Shown: positions 23,501-29,559 of the stretch, piece by piece
Numbering within the stretch: the first letter of the stretch is position 1
Layout: every line of letters begins with the position of its first letter
Source: Spirometra erinaceieuropaei
Lineage: Eukaryota; Platyhelminthes; Cestoda; Diphyllobothriidea; Diphyllobothriidae
DNA: 64,000 nt
Assembly (NCBI GenBank): GCA_902702965.1
Contig: CACRXP010000009.1
Coordinates: 828,442-892,441 of the forward strand
Reading direction: 5' to 3'
Made by a program: the position numbers and the translations under genes
The notes under the pieces: model-generated
Seen by the model: only the letters and a program-made list of their open reading frames with translations
Database searches by the model: none
What the model was told of the DNA's origin: nothing

Positions 23501-26272
23501 TAAGCATCCGTTGCACTCTGACGCATAATTTTTAAAACGAGACTCAAGGGATTAGAGACGGTGAAGGTTAGCTTTTAAGTATAAGGTGTAGCGACAAAGA
23601 CCATGGGGACTGAAAAGGCGGTTTCAGGTTGATCAGCCATCGTCAGCCAGACATGCCCAGAACCAGATCTCAATAACCTGAGGTCTAACCAATAAGCCAT
23701 GTGCTCGCCAATCGCAATGAACGTGACACATGATCCCATGTGAGGGCTTTTAGCAAAAACACAAGTTAAAAGAGTAAGGAGCGATCCATTTTCTGCAATC
23801 AAACGGCCAGAAGGTCACTGGCATAGGAATGCACCTCAGTCAGTGTACGCTTGCCTGCTGCTCACTAACCCCACAACGGAATATGCTGGACAGGTGAAAA
23901 TATGCGATCAAAACTGATCAGAGTCAGCAGAATTTCGTCGGCTAAGATGAGGCTTCCGGAATTCTCGCGAGGGTGTAGTAACGTGAATCAATATGGCCTG
24001 CCTGTTGACGTGTACAACTTCATTTCGACCCATTCGAACTTGAGCAGACACCTGACAGACGGAAGGATGATAAAAGACGCCGGTAACATCTCAGTTGGTA
24101 GCCAGACATTATACGTTGATACTGTCGACGTTATCAGTAGGTATGCTTACCCTGTCTAAGGAATTTGTTATCAGTAGGTGTGCTCTCACTGAGTTGGGCA
24201 GGTCGCCTGTCTCGGTCAGGCTTTTGGGTTTACTAAGGATTAGGGTTAGGCGTAGGTTAAGTTTTATGGTTAGATCGCAGTTGGTAGCCAGGAATGGGGA
24301 GGCGGACAGCCAGGTCTCTGTCGTATGGGAATGGTAGGAAATGGGGTTATATGGGTGGGATAAATGGAAGGACTGGTAGAGGATAGCTAGTAAAATTACC
24401 AGGGAAAGTGCTAGGAAGTTTTAAGTAAGTGGAATAATGACAGAAATTGAAACCCTACGCTTAACCCTAAAATCTAAATCTGGTCGCAACCGTAAAGCAT
24501 AACCCTAAGCTTCAAAACCGAAACGTAGCCAAAAACCCAACGCTAACCCAAAACCTAGCCATAACCCTAACCCTAACCCTAACCTTAAGCCTAACCCTAA
24601 CCTTAATCGTAACCACAACGGGAACCCTGACGGGAACCTAAACCCTAACCCTAACACTGAAACTTGAGCCTAAAACGCAAACCCCAATCATAAAACTGGT
24701 TAGGTATTCCTTTCGATGGGAAGATTGAATATTTGTACCTAGACTTCCATGTAGTCTGTCGCCAACTCAGTGACAATGCCAGGTTAGGTGGTCTACAGTA
24801 AAAATTAGAACAGTTGTCCCAGGTTGGGCCGACTCGACAGTACAAATCTGGGCCGCCTAAGTTCGTGTCCGGTCAGAGTGTCTGTTCACGGGACTTTGAG
24901 AGAAAATAAGGACTTCATTGCTGATGATCACGTGCCCGTCTGTGGTGACCAAAGTGGGAACAAATAAATGTCAGTCGGACGCTTTCTACGATTTAATAAA
25001 TGCAAATGGCCAAAAAGTAGCATATACCACTTCCTGGTTAGTCACGAAGTCCTTAAACTCTTTTAAGAAATATTTGAATTCAGCTTTGACTGACTTAACG
25101 GAGAAACGATCAAATTTTCAAACCATTTTTTCTTGATGCGAAAACGCGTTGACCCAAAGCTCCATATACAGACGAAAACTGTGTTGGGCATTAGTTTTAA
25201 CCAGCTTACATAATGAGTATGGGTAGAAGAGCAAACGAAGAGCTTATCATAACTGAAAGCAGTATTTATGGGCCAGTCGCTGGCTACTGCACGTTTTTCT
25301 GGTGTATCTGTGGATGTAACAGGGTTTGGAGAAAAAAGGAGATTCATTATTTCCCCGAGATTTTTTTAATTTAGCCAGGTAAAGCCTACCAGAAAGCCTA
25401 CAAATTCGGCAAAGGGATAGTCTACGCGCAAACGGGGAGATTTTGGTCTCTCAACGTCAACCCCATGCAGCTCCAACTTCTATTTGATCTTGAACAAGGC
25501 ACTCTGCGCGTCAGTGTCGGACGCCGTTGGCACGGCAGTTTCCGAGGCCTCCTTGGAAGCAATGACCTTGAGGCTGCCAATGACAGGCTGCAGCTACAAG
25601 GACAGCAATCTGACTACGATATCAGCTCATGGCGCGTTTCGAGAGAAACAGATACCTTAGCTGATGACTGGTCACTGGGACCGAAAGTAAGTACACCTAA
25701 ATTACTTTATTCGTCAATTTTTATAAACCGAGATGTTACGTCCAAACAAACATTTAGGAACAGGAGACGGTCAAGGCATCAGAAGTCGATCAAATATTCA
25801 AAGAGCGTCTGCAATGCATACCGGCGCCGTATCTAGAGCGATTTATTAAACTGGCAAAGGCTGGATCGCAGGGCCAGGAAGACACCAACCTCCCCGAGGC
25901 CCACGTCTCTAGAGTGCTTTCGGCTTTAAATAAACTGTGCGAAGACAAGATGTCCTCTGGTTTATCTACTGTATTCCTATGTGAGTTCTTATTTTGAAGA
26001 CGTATTAAATCACTTTAGTGACAGCTACCATTATTTTAAAGACAAACGATGTACTTGTTGTGCCCAATTTAATGCCTTACATTTTACAACATTTTTTTAT
26101 CATTTAGAAACCCCCCGAGCCCGTGCTTTGAAATCTCGTCTGCCGAAGAACCATCGTAGCAAGACGTTTTTTTATATTGAGAAGTAATATCCTAAACATA
26201 AACCTGATTGACGCTTGCGCTCTCCTTCTGTCTGTCTAAGCAATCTTCTACGGACTGGAACATGGACAATAA
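2392..26272 (+). CDS. Gene 1: C-terminal part of an apoB/apolipophorin-like large lipid transfer protein with vWD domain (11 exons, 5' end outside window)
   Basis: Exons are 2392-2550, 6518-6696, 9514-9846, 10178-10313, 13893-14095, 16371-16595, 20078-20174, 23279-23499, 25375-25686, 25758-25980 and 26241-26272 (stop TAA), about 700 codons. Every junction has GT..AG and the reading phase is kept at all ten, which chance would rarely give. The 9.5-20 kb exons predict charged, helix-forming, heptad-like sequence; 23279-25686 encode a split vWD domain (motifs LTFDGDA, SYLLLRD, FRGLLGS, ISSWRV); a short tail follows. The order helical region, vWD, short C-terminus fits secreted large lipid transfer proteins (apolipoprotein B, apolipophorin), which carry lipid between tissues. 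Vitellogenin is the main alternative. The characteristic N-terminal lipid-binding domain is not in the window, so the family name is an inference. A paralogue is at 60662-54970 on the other strand. Confidence 0.65.
2905..3444 (-). mobile_element. Penelope-like element, 3' fragment, left arm of inverted pair
   Basis: On the minus strand this encodes the end of a GIY-YIG nuclease module (RRELLKSCFSDPQSINKHND, PYSVLRFF) and then the 3' untranslated tail with phrases such as GACGTTTTGGATTCTC. It is the inverse of 3454-4010, so two 3' fragments meet head to head at about 3445. Stop codons and loss of the reverse transcriptase show it is dead. Confidence 0.75.
3445..4010 (+). mobile_element. Penelope-like element, 3' fragment, right arm of inverted pair
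   Basis: On the plus strand it reads SQVAAHSTGPGHIFKFQEAE and VSRELLESWFSGPQSFNKHN, the C-terminal part of the Penelope GIY-YIG module, followed by the same 3' tail as the left arm. An in-frame stop interrupts the frame after the PSDNEAIC segment. It extends about 60 bases further into the nuclease than the left arm, so the two were not produced by a simple exact inversion. Confidence 0.75.
4117..4128 (+). repeat. Poly-G tract
   Basis: A run of ten G followed by A-rich purines. Similar G runs of 8-11 occur at about 297, 9909, 10567, 14880, 19210, 29000 and 58507, often next to repeat junctions. Confidence 0.7.
4375..4430 (+). repeat. Imperfect GATGGTG-type microsatellite
   Basis: A degenerate triplet or hexamer tract (GATGATGGTGGCAGTGATGG...). 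The surrounding ORF of 87 codons on the minus strand ends in histidine runs that come only from this tract. Confidence 0.6.
5555..6200. mobile_element. Fold-back element, old relic
   Basis: From ATTAGGAAGGATTGCATACG onward the sequence follows the left arm and core of the fold-back family (GGATGCCGGCTTTTGAATGA, then the conserved CATGAAGCCTGTGTGGCATC in the core). The right arm is lost and no TA-flanked end is preserved. It sits in the intron before the 6518 exon. Confidence 0.55.
6518..6696 (+). CDS. Gene 1 exon
   Basis: Acceptor TTTTTAG at 6511-6517 and donor GTGAGT at 6697. Starting at 6518 accepts the single base left by the upstream exon and reads KRIFKATVKDAFNVSAEEFL, ending in phase 0 after AAG TTG GTG, as the next exon requires. 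An alternative acceptor at 6531 (TTTTCAAG) is possible. The sequence is amphipathic and helix-prone. The donor lies only about 50 bases from a fold-back element end. Confidence 0.6.
6745..6810 (+). mobile_element. Fold-back element, terminal 66 bases only
   Basis: TA then CAGTAGGTGGGC and the conserved TTCCGAAATGCG of the arm are present, but the sequence breaks off where the tRNA-like sequence starts at 6816. Either the tRNA-like element inserted here or the remainder was deleted. Confidence 0.7.
6816..6894 (+). tRNA. tRNA-like sequence (gene or tRNA-derived SINE head), isotype unclear
   Basis: GCCTCGT pairs with CCGAGGC (six of seven pairs) as acceptor stem. A D-arm (GCTC...GAGC) and a T-arm (GTGGG TTCGAAT CCCAC) are clear, and the internal promoter boxes are intact. 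The anticodon region is odd: GGCT/AGCC gives loop GTACTAA (anticodon ACT, Ser-like), or GTA can be read as Tyr with a short intron. The 79-base length allows either a long variable arm or an intron. Two near-identical copies at 13138-13216 and 13409-13487, and the position on a broken transposon end, favour a mobile tRNA-derived element. Confidence 0.6.
6895..7190 (+). repeat. GC-rich segment following the tRNA-like sequence
   Basis: The stretch is markedly more GC-rich than its surroundings (GGCGGGTCCACC, CCGGGGGTGGGC) and begins exactly at the tRNA-like sequence. It may be the body of a composite SINE. The four short overlapping ORFs on both strands show no recognisable motif and are treated as chance frames. 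Confidence 0.3.
7285..7475 (+). repeat. Imperfect direct repeat, two units of about 95-110 bases
   Basis: CACACACTTCATATGC...CTGCCTGCTTAGAGG and CACACACTTTATATGC...CCGCCTGCTTAAAGA are two versions of one unit in the same orientation. The 94-codon ORF across them reflects the duplication only. Confidence 0.5.
7949..8924. mobile_element. Fold-back element, near-complete copy (subfamily A)
   Basis: The ends are TA/CAGTGAGTGACC and GGGTCACGCACTG/TA. The first about 370 bases and the last about 370 bases are inverse copies of each other (for example GCCGCATAAGGATGTCGGCT near 8060-8080 against AAAAGCCGACATCCTGATAA near 8780). The non-repeated core contains the conserved CTCATGAAATGTACAACATA. It has no coding capacity. 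It lies in the gene 1 intron between 6696 and 9514. Confidence 0.8.
8941..9075. mobile_element. Rearranged SINE tail fragment
   Basis: AAGGGAGACTGGAATAGCCA is the inverse of the body of the SINE at 44340-44625, while the following GCTGTGCGACTGCTTG...CCTGATCGGTAAG runs in the same direction as that SINE. So this is a rearranged partial copy directly beside the fold-back element. Confidence 0.55.
9514..9846 (+). CDS. Gene 1 exon, long amphipathic helical segment
   Basis: 111 codons between acceptor CCTGTTAG and donor GTAGGC, phase 0 at both ends. The residues (for example LSQLLEEVNRTAFSELYDDL and GLEALLQTMQTYRR) show regular leucine spacing with many charged residues and no cysteine, typical of amphipathic lipid-surface helices or a coiled coil. 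The frame is open throughout and codon choice is even, unlike the AT-rich surroundings. This is one of the clearest exons in the window. Confidence 0.8.
10178..10313 (+). CDS. Gene 1 exon
   Basis: A T9 run and AG form the acceptor; the donor is GTAAAT at 10314. In phase 0 it reads KIRSYEIDVESLAKRLWGIE and goes on to LRIMDPISQKI, ending in phase 1. It continues the helical region of the previous exon. It does not appear as a long ORF because it is only 45 codons. Confidence 0.7.
10625..10918. mobile_element. Fold-back element, half-copy
   Basis: ATTTCATAGAAGACATGCAC, the polyT stretch and the core-edge phrase TTCGGGGTTTCCAAACTACA match one arm and part of the core of the family. It abuts the left end of the intact copy at 10923, giving one and a half elements in series. 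Confidence 0.6.
10923..11903. mobile_element. Fold-back element, near-complete copy (subfamily B)
   Basis: TA/CAGTAGGTGGACTAACTC at the left and GAGTTAGCCCACATACTG/TA at the right. Arms of about 370 bases are mutually inverse; the core (about 11290-11520) contains CCGTTACACTTGGATTCAGG, shared in the same orientation with the copy at 30967 and inverted in the copy at 58834. It lies in the gene 1 intron between 10313 and 13893. Confidence 0.8.
11904..12236. mobile_element. Fold-back element, right half only
   Basis: Begins exactly where the preceding copy ends and finishes in CATCTACTG/TA. The content follows the right arm of the family (ACCACAGAAAATCATTGCAA..., AATCTTTTCGAATTTAATAA). Two elements sharing the TA junction suggest insertion of one beside or into the other. 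Confidence 0.6.
12465..12865 (+). repeat. Dispersed repeat R4 with internal telomere-like array
   Basis: The element is the inverse of 29210-29530: phrases such as CCCCATCTGAGG, GCGGTAATAGGCGTTTTTAC and GCATGCAAAAGAAAAGC recur there in reverse. Between them, 12738-12805 is a degenerate CCCTAA-type array (CCCCTAAACCCTAACTCC...). Both copies carry the array at the same place, so it is part of the element. Class unknown. Confidence 0.65.
13138..13216 (-). tRNA. tRNA-like sequence, same type as 6816-6894
   Basis: Read on the minus strand it starts GCCTCGTAGCTCAAGTGG and ends GGTTCGAATCCCACCGATGC, with intact D- and T-arms. The anticodon region (GGCTGTACTAAAGCC) is the same as at 6816. The last acceptor pairs are damaged by a T in the 3' strand (CCGATGC against GCCTCGT). 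Confidence 0.6.
13409..13487 (+). tRNA. tRNA-like sequence, partner in inverted pair
   Basis: GTCTCGTAGCTCAAGTGG at the start and TTCGAATCCCACCGAGTC at the end. The anticodon stem is weakened by GTGTCT where the other copies have GTTGGCT, so the 4-bp stem is lost. This suggests it is not a functional tRNA gene, although its promoter boxes remain. Confidence 0.55.
13893..14095 (+). CDS. Gene 1 exon
   Basis: Acceptor CCTCTTTCAG, donor GTAAGT at 14096. Two leading bases complete the codon left open at 10313; the exon ends in phase 0. It encodes about 68 residues (AELVARGTTVRENLYRTGDA, then GLNMMRQV), again helical and free of cysteine. The minus-strand frame over the same bases is a shadow. Confidence 0.75.
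14418..16262 (-). mobile_element. Penelope-like retroelement, 5'-truncated and degenerate, in a gene 1 intron
   Basis: On the minus strand a reverse transcriptase runs from about 16243 to 15540. Visible motifs are VSFDVTSLFTSI (motif A), then KGTPVGSPTSRLVGEAV, and WARYVDDTFGVIERD (catalytic YVDD). Next follow a linker and a GIY-YIG endonuclease at about 15240-14880 (GIVYRVW..., SNYVGQT, RLLTRLAEHEAAVRRNDASS, VSRELLESWFSG). The 3' tail to 14418 matches the other Penelope fragments here. This RT plus GIY-YIG order is diagnostic for Penelope-like elements. Several frameshifts split the frame and the N-terminal region is missing, so this copy is inactive. It is antisense to gene 1, in the intron between 14095 and 16371. 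Confidence 0.85.
16371..16595 (+). CDS. Gene 1 exon
   Basis: 75 codons between acceptor TTTTGCGCAG and a weaker donor (CAA/GTTCGT), phase 0 at both ends. It begins DDYIWSQTVLPVEDEFRY and ends near RPLLSRRKQ. It starts only about 110 bases right of a Penelope-like element that occupies the preceding intron. The weak donor is the one doubtful point; reading through would add 25 codons before a stop at 16671-16673. Confidence 0.7.
16600..17780. other. Intron sequence, AT-rich, no feature recognised
   Basis: This part of the gene 1 intron between 16595 and 20078 holds only short AT-rich frames. I see no fold-back, Penelope or SINE signature in it. Confidence 0.5.
17795..17910 (+). repeat. Degenerate CCCTAA-type stretch with poly-C
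   Basis: CCTAAACCCAACCCTAACTA is followed by a run of ten C. It resembles the telomere-like parts of the R5 family at 19020 and 39820, but only loosely. Confidence 0.4.
19020..19215 (+). repeat. Dispersed repeat R5 with internal telomere-like array
   Basis: The order GTGCGCTAAATTCC, a CCCTAA-like array (19095-19155), AATTTAGC and CCTGTATTACAGGATGGCCT recurs at 39820-39995. The two GCTAAATT / AATTTAGC blocks are short inverted repeats flanking the array. Non-coding; class unknown. Confidence 0.55.
19430..19765 (+). repeat. Pair of diverged direct repeats, about 95 bases each
   Basis: 19435-19530 and 19668-19760 share ACCTGTGACGT, GACCGTGAAAC, CTGCGTC and TTAGTGAGCTACTTACGTAT in the same order. 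The surrounding sequence is unique in this window. Confidence 0.55.
20078..20174 (+). CDS. Gene 1 exon, short
   Basis: Acceptor TTTTCTGCAG, donor GTGAGT at 20175. 32 codons plus one base, reading VEWLDEAGQYVLREFQDIAR. Only the conserved splice signals and matching phase make it recognisable. It links the helical region to the vWD domain. Confidence 0.65.
20465..20600 (+). repeat. Diverged SINE tail
   Basis: CGTATGACTGCCTGCAAGGG...CCAGATCGGTATACG follows the 3' half of the SINE at 44340-44625, just after the short gene 1 exon at 20078. The head with the tRNA part is not recognisable. Confidence 0.4.
22842..22866 (+). repeat. (CT)n microsatellite
   Basis: About eleven CT units in a pyrimidine-rich stretch inside the intron before the first vWD exon. 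Confidence 0.8.
23279..23499 (+). CDS. Gene 1 exon, first half of vWD domain
   Basis: Acceptor CATTTTCAG, donor GTAAGC; the exon starts with two bases of a split codon and ends in phase 0. It encodes NAWLFLQSAGRMQILTFDGD, then SYLLLRD and VYFNLYLDGGVHIRL. The TFDG motif followed about 12 residues later by SYLL is the hallmark start of a vWD domain. The cysteine that normally precedes the tyrosine (C-x-Y-x-L) is absent (GTSYLL). The gene 2 exon at 60439-60662 aligns to it along its whole length. Confidence 0.8.
23575..23690 (-). repeat. SINE fragment, inverted
   Basis: On the minus strand it reads GGGCATGTCTGGCTGACGATGG and CAGTCCCCATGGTCTTTGTC, matching the middle of the SINE at 44340-44625. 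It is only about 75 bases from the end of the first vWD exon. Confidence 0.5.
24235..24660 (+). repeat. Dispersed repeat R7 with long telomere-like array
   Basis: A unique-looking block (GATCGCAGTTGGTAGCCAGG and GAGGCGGACAG) is followed by degenerate hexamers, with three perfect CCCTAA units near 24565-24580. The same combination appears in reverse at 57050-57345. So this is a mobile or duplicated segment and not a random telomere scar. Confidence 0.6.
25375..25686 (+). CDS. Gene 1 exon, second half of vWD domain
   Basis: 104 codons in phase 0, acceptor TTTAATTTAG, donor GTAAGT. It encodes GRFWSLNVNPMQLQLLFDLE, then VSVGRRWHGSFRGLLGSNDL and ISSWRV. The pattern V-x-V...GLxGxx...D...SW matches the end of vWD domains, where the usual GLCGN has become GLLGS. 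It continues directly from the preceding exon and aligns with 56197-56484 of gene 2. Confidence 0.8.
25758..25980 (+). CDS. Gene 1 exon, post-vWD tail
   Basis: Separated from the preceding exon by a 71-base intron, the shortest in the gene. It reads EQETVKASEVDQIFKERLQC, ending near NKLCEDKMSSGLSTVFL, with two cysteines. The donor GTGAGT at 25981 leaves phase 1, the same phase as the matching exon of gene 2 (donor GTAAGT). Read-through would stop after five codons. Confidence 0.75.
26241..26272 (+). CDS. Gene 1 terminal exon with stop codon
   Basis: The acceptor TGTCTGTCTAAG is followed by two bases that complete the split codon, then IFYGLEHGQ and a TAA stop. An AATAAA signal lies 17 bases after the stop, which supports this as the last exon. 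It is very short, so the assignment rests on phase, acceptor and poly(A) signal together. Confidence 0.55.
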
Positions 26273-26288
26273 GTTTTGACTTTTAATT

Positions 26289-26294
26289 AATAAA
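26289..26294 (+). promoter_or_regulatory. Polyadenylation signal of gene 1
   Basis: AATAAA occurs 17 bases downstream of the proposed stop codon. Cleavage would be expected about 10-30 bases later. Confidence 0.5.
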
Positions 26295-26299
26295 ATCCA

Positions 26300-28750
26300 C
26301 TCCATTTGTTTGGAGGTTACATACTGAATCAGCTCACTCCTACAGCCTTCTCCAACTTCAAAGTTTCATACGGGTAGAAATTGATATCCGGCCGTCCGTA
26401 AGGGCTTGTGAAGATAACTGTTAGCTTAGTCTGCCATCTTGATACACCTCGTGTTGAATTCCAGCCCTCTAAACACGGAGAGCGAAATTGCCTGAGTGGA
26501 TCGTAGATTAAAACAATTTGAGCAAAAAGGGAGTAATTTACATATCCGGGCCACGCTAAATAACATAGGCTGCAGCATGCGACCCGCTGTTGTAGTTTTC
26601 ACTCCGGTATTGAGATGGTGGGTATGACTGCCTCTTCTACAGTGTGAACACTGCTCAGGTATTTGTGTCCCTAGCTGTTTTTTACACCGTTACTAGGCCG
26701 AATAATCTCGAGGAAGCTTTGGCAGTACCTGAATGACAGCGTAGTCTAACTTTCCAAAGTTATTTGGTTGATGGACAAGACCCGCAGGATACTTTAGCTT
26801 AAGACCCAGGAGGTGAAATGTAACATGACAAGAAATGTTTGGGGAGTCGTGCGCAAGTGTGAATAGTGTGCAGTTTTTTTTACTGTGAATGTCCAGTCAG
26901 GCCGAAAAACACGTTTTTTTTATTGTGGTGGGTTCTAAACTTAGCCAGATCATGTATGCATGTGCCTAGGACCAATGCAGACTGTTGTGGAAATCCGCAG
27001 TTCGAGGCTTCTGTGTTAACGGAAAGAGACTGATACACATTTTTACTGTATGGACTGGCAAGTACTGCAATGATTAGCCTTAAATTTTGGGGATGTTGCA
27101 TTCCGGATGGCTTGTTGTCCCACTAAAACGTCTCCAACAGCACTAAAACGCGAATATTGTGTAGTTGGAGTTTATCTGTTCAGTTAGGAATCTTGTCCTA
27201 GCCTGCTAGTCGTCTTTGAACTCATCTGAGGCCTTTCTGCGTTCTTCACATCCGCAGGATCCATTATGTTGGACCTGAGTAGCTTAATTCAGCTTCATAT
27301 GCTGCCATTTGTCGTTACGGTATGCAGGCTATCGTCCGTATGCACAGTAATCAGGACGACTATGGATTTCTGACGTTCCACATTGTGCGGCAGATCCTCT
27401 AAAATGGCAGAATGTTACCCTCCGTCTCCGAAGTATGTAGCAACAGCCAAGGACTTTATCAAATTTGGGGTCAAACCTTGCGGCTTTTTTGACGTGCTCT
27501 GTCTTCAAGTCAATGTTTCTCACGGCAAGATAGTCCGTTGCGCACACATTTGACTGTTACCTCCGAACTACCCCCACCACTCGTATCCTCCAGTGTGTGT
27601 GTGGGCCGTCGTCGATGATTACCCTGCTCCAGTCGAGGGCTGTCTCGCCGAAGTTTTCGGCGTTTTCTTTTGGGCGGACTCAACTATCCCAGAGTTCGTC
27701 AGGAGTCTTGAGGTCTGCCAGGAAGACTTGATTTTCCAACATTGATGGGCGGAAAGATCTTTGGCAACAATAGTGTATGCAACCGAAGTAGCCCGTTAGA
27801 CGGGAACGTTGGAGCACACGCGGAAGAGCATAGAATGTCCAAATTACTGCCAGAAATAATGCATAACCGGGCATAAATAAGACTTTTTGCTCAAGTCAAT
27901 GCATAAAGCGTTAGAAAGCGAGTGCCGGGTTAGAAATAGGAGGAGGTGCAGGCAAATAGGGGGCGGAAGTCAACGAAGTGGCAGAGATTGACTGATTAAG
28001 GCAAGGGAACTTGTCCAAGGTCAGCTTGCCAGTGAAAACGACTGGAAGACTCTAAAGGCCATAACGCAAATTGTGCACTGAATTCAGCGCGGCGAAAGGC
28101 GGTCAACAGCAGCGGGCAATTGCAGATTCTGAGCCAAGTCGTGCTTTCACCCAAAAAGGCACATAATTAACAATTTTTTTGGGGAGGGGGGAAGGTTAAT
28201 CTCTACTTCCGAAAATATATTAAAAATCAAATCAATTAAAAAAGATGCGGCCCGAGGCGAAAAAATATTTTTTCTCCCGAAAAAGTGGCAATTGCCCAAG
28301 TTTGAAAAGTGGGGATTTGTGACAGAACCGATAAATTTTATTCATGAAAACTAGCAAACGTTAGGGAATGGAGGTAGGCAAGGATTCAGAATGAAAACGC
28401 TAATTATTCTCCACAAAAAGTGAATCACAAATCAAATAAAATAGGACAAGTAAAGAGTTTAGGATTTGAAATTTCATAACTTATTTTCGAAACACTGCAC
28501 CAGAAATGATGTAAAATGATATGAGGAAGGAATCTAGAACGAAAACGCTAACATACATCCTCAAAATTCCAAAATAAAAGAAAACATAGTAGAAGGAAGC
28601 TATTTCGAACAGAAACATTAGTATTTGCTTCTGTAAAAATGCATGGCAAAATCTATGATTGCGGGATGGAAACGTTTATTTCAGTCCCCTAAAATTTAGC
28701 GGAGTTTAAATAGTAAGCTTTGGTAGGAAGGCCATCCTCGGATGAGGTCT
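26300..28750. other. Intergenic DNA downstream of gene 1, no gene recognised
   Basis: The longest frames are 64-73 codons and lack motifs or splice signals worth naming. Around 28370-28640 a phrase like AACGAAAACGCTAA...CCTCAAAA repeats loosely three times. The 28170-28700 part is strongly A-rich. Confidence 0.5.
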
Positions 28751-28770
28751 CTGTGAGCCGACTTTAAAGG

Positions 28771-28950
28771 ATGTCCACCTCAGCCTTCCTCCTGTTCTTT
28801 ACAATCCTGGCTGTCTGTATTTTGTTCATAAACATCAGGCGGTGTGCCTTTTGGTCTCATGTCCGTTTTCTCAAAATAGACTTCCGTCACTCCTCCCTTC
28901 CCATTCTTCTCCTTCTTCTCTGCTTTAAGACGCCAGCAACGTTTCTGTGA
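28771..28950 (+). CDS. Possible small ORF with hydrophobic N-terminus (59 codons)
   Basis: ATG at 28771 opens a frame ending TGA at 28948-28950. The start MSTSAFLLFFTILAVCILFI looks like a signal peptide or membrane anchor, followed by the basic NIRRC and a second leucine-rich stretch (LPILLLLLC). A splice-flanked open block follows at 29036, so this might be a first exon, but no donor within it gives a matching phase. Leucine-rich frames also arise by chance in pyrimidine-rich DNA such as this. I do not recognise a family. Confidence 0.2.
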   Translation: MSTSAFLLFFTILAVCILFINIRRCAFWSHVRFLKIDFRHSSLPILLLLLCFKTPATFL

Positions 28951-29035
28951 ATTAGTTGGAATTAGCGTTAAAAGACAAATTGTTGGGCAGTTAGAGGGGA
29001 GGGGGGGGGGGTTGGGGCCGTTTCTCTTCTTTCAG

Positions 29036-29199
29036 TATCTTCCTCGAAGCAGAATCAGCCCACTCGTTCGCCCGCCACTGGTTGTTGATTATTCATCGCA
29101 TGAGAACAGCAAACCGTCAACCAATGCAGATAGAGCGGCCCACACCTCTCTTCACAGCCTCTTTTGCCATGTCTTGCAATTATCACAGGACAACTCCAG
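29036..29199 (+). CDS. Exon-like open block, gene unknown
   Basis: 164 bases lie between a good acceptor (TTTCTCTTCTTTCAG) and a good donor (CTCCAG/GTAAGA). The frame is open throughout: YLPRSRISPLVRPPLVVDYS, then HSLFCHVLQLSQDNS. It could be an exon of an unrecognised gene or a non-coding transcript. No second exon in compatible phase was found nearby, and the donor lies directly before repeat R4. Confidence 0.3.
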
Positions 29200-29209
29200 G
29201 TAAGATGTG

Positions 29210-29530
29210 GTCGTGTAGCCCCACCTGACGGAACACAAAACTGCCGGGGTTAGGGTTGGGGGTTAGGGCTAGGGGTTAGAGTTAGGGGTCAGGCTTATGA
29301 GTTATGGTTAAGGGCTAGGGATTAGAGTTAGGGGTTAGGGTTATGAGTTAGGACCACTCAGTGTACAACCGCGCATCCCCAATACCTTTTCTTTTGCACA
29401 CAACTACTTGAGCTCGTCGCTCGTGCTTTCCCCGGCATCACCTGTGAAAACCCCTATTACCGTCGGTCCCGGTGGCTGAGGTTTGTCTATTTCAGGTGGG
29501 GCCACATAACCACATCTGACCCAAATTCAA
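29210..29530 (-). repeat. Dispersed repeat R4, inverted copy with TTAGGG-like array
   Basis: The inverse of 12530-12865. The array at 29248-29350 shows GGGTTAGGG-like units with many variants. Flanks include CCCCTATTACCG and TTCTTTTGCACACAACTACT, matching the other copy in reverse. Confidence 0.65.
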
Positions 29531-29559
29531 GTTACTGATTCCCTCTCGAGGTTTCGTTA

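Noticed and set aside
24540..24660. CCCTAA array as a former chromosome end
   Set aside because: The same array with the same flank recurs inverted at 57.05-57.35 kb, which fits a dispersed element better than a fusion scar.
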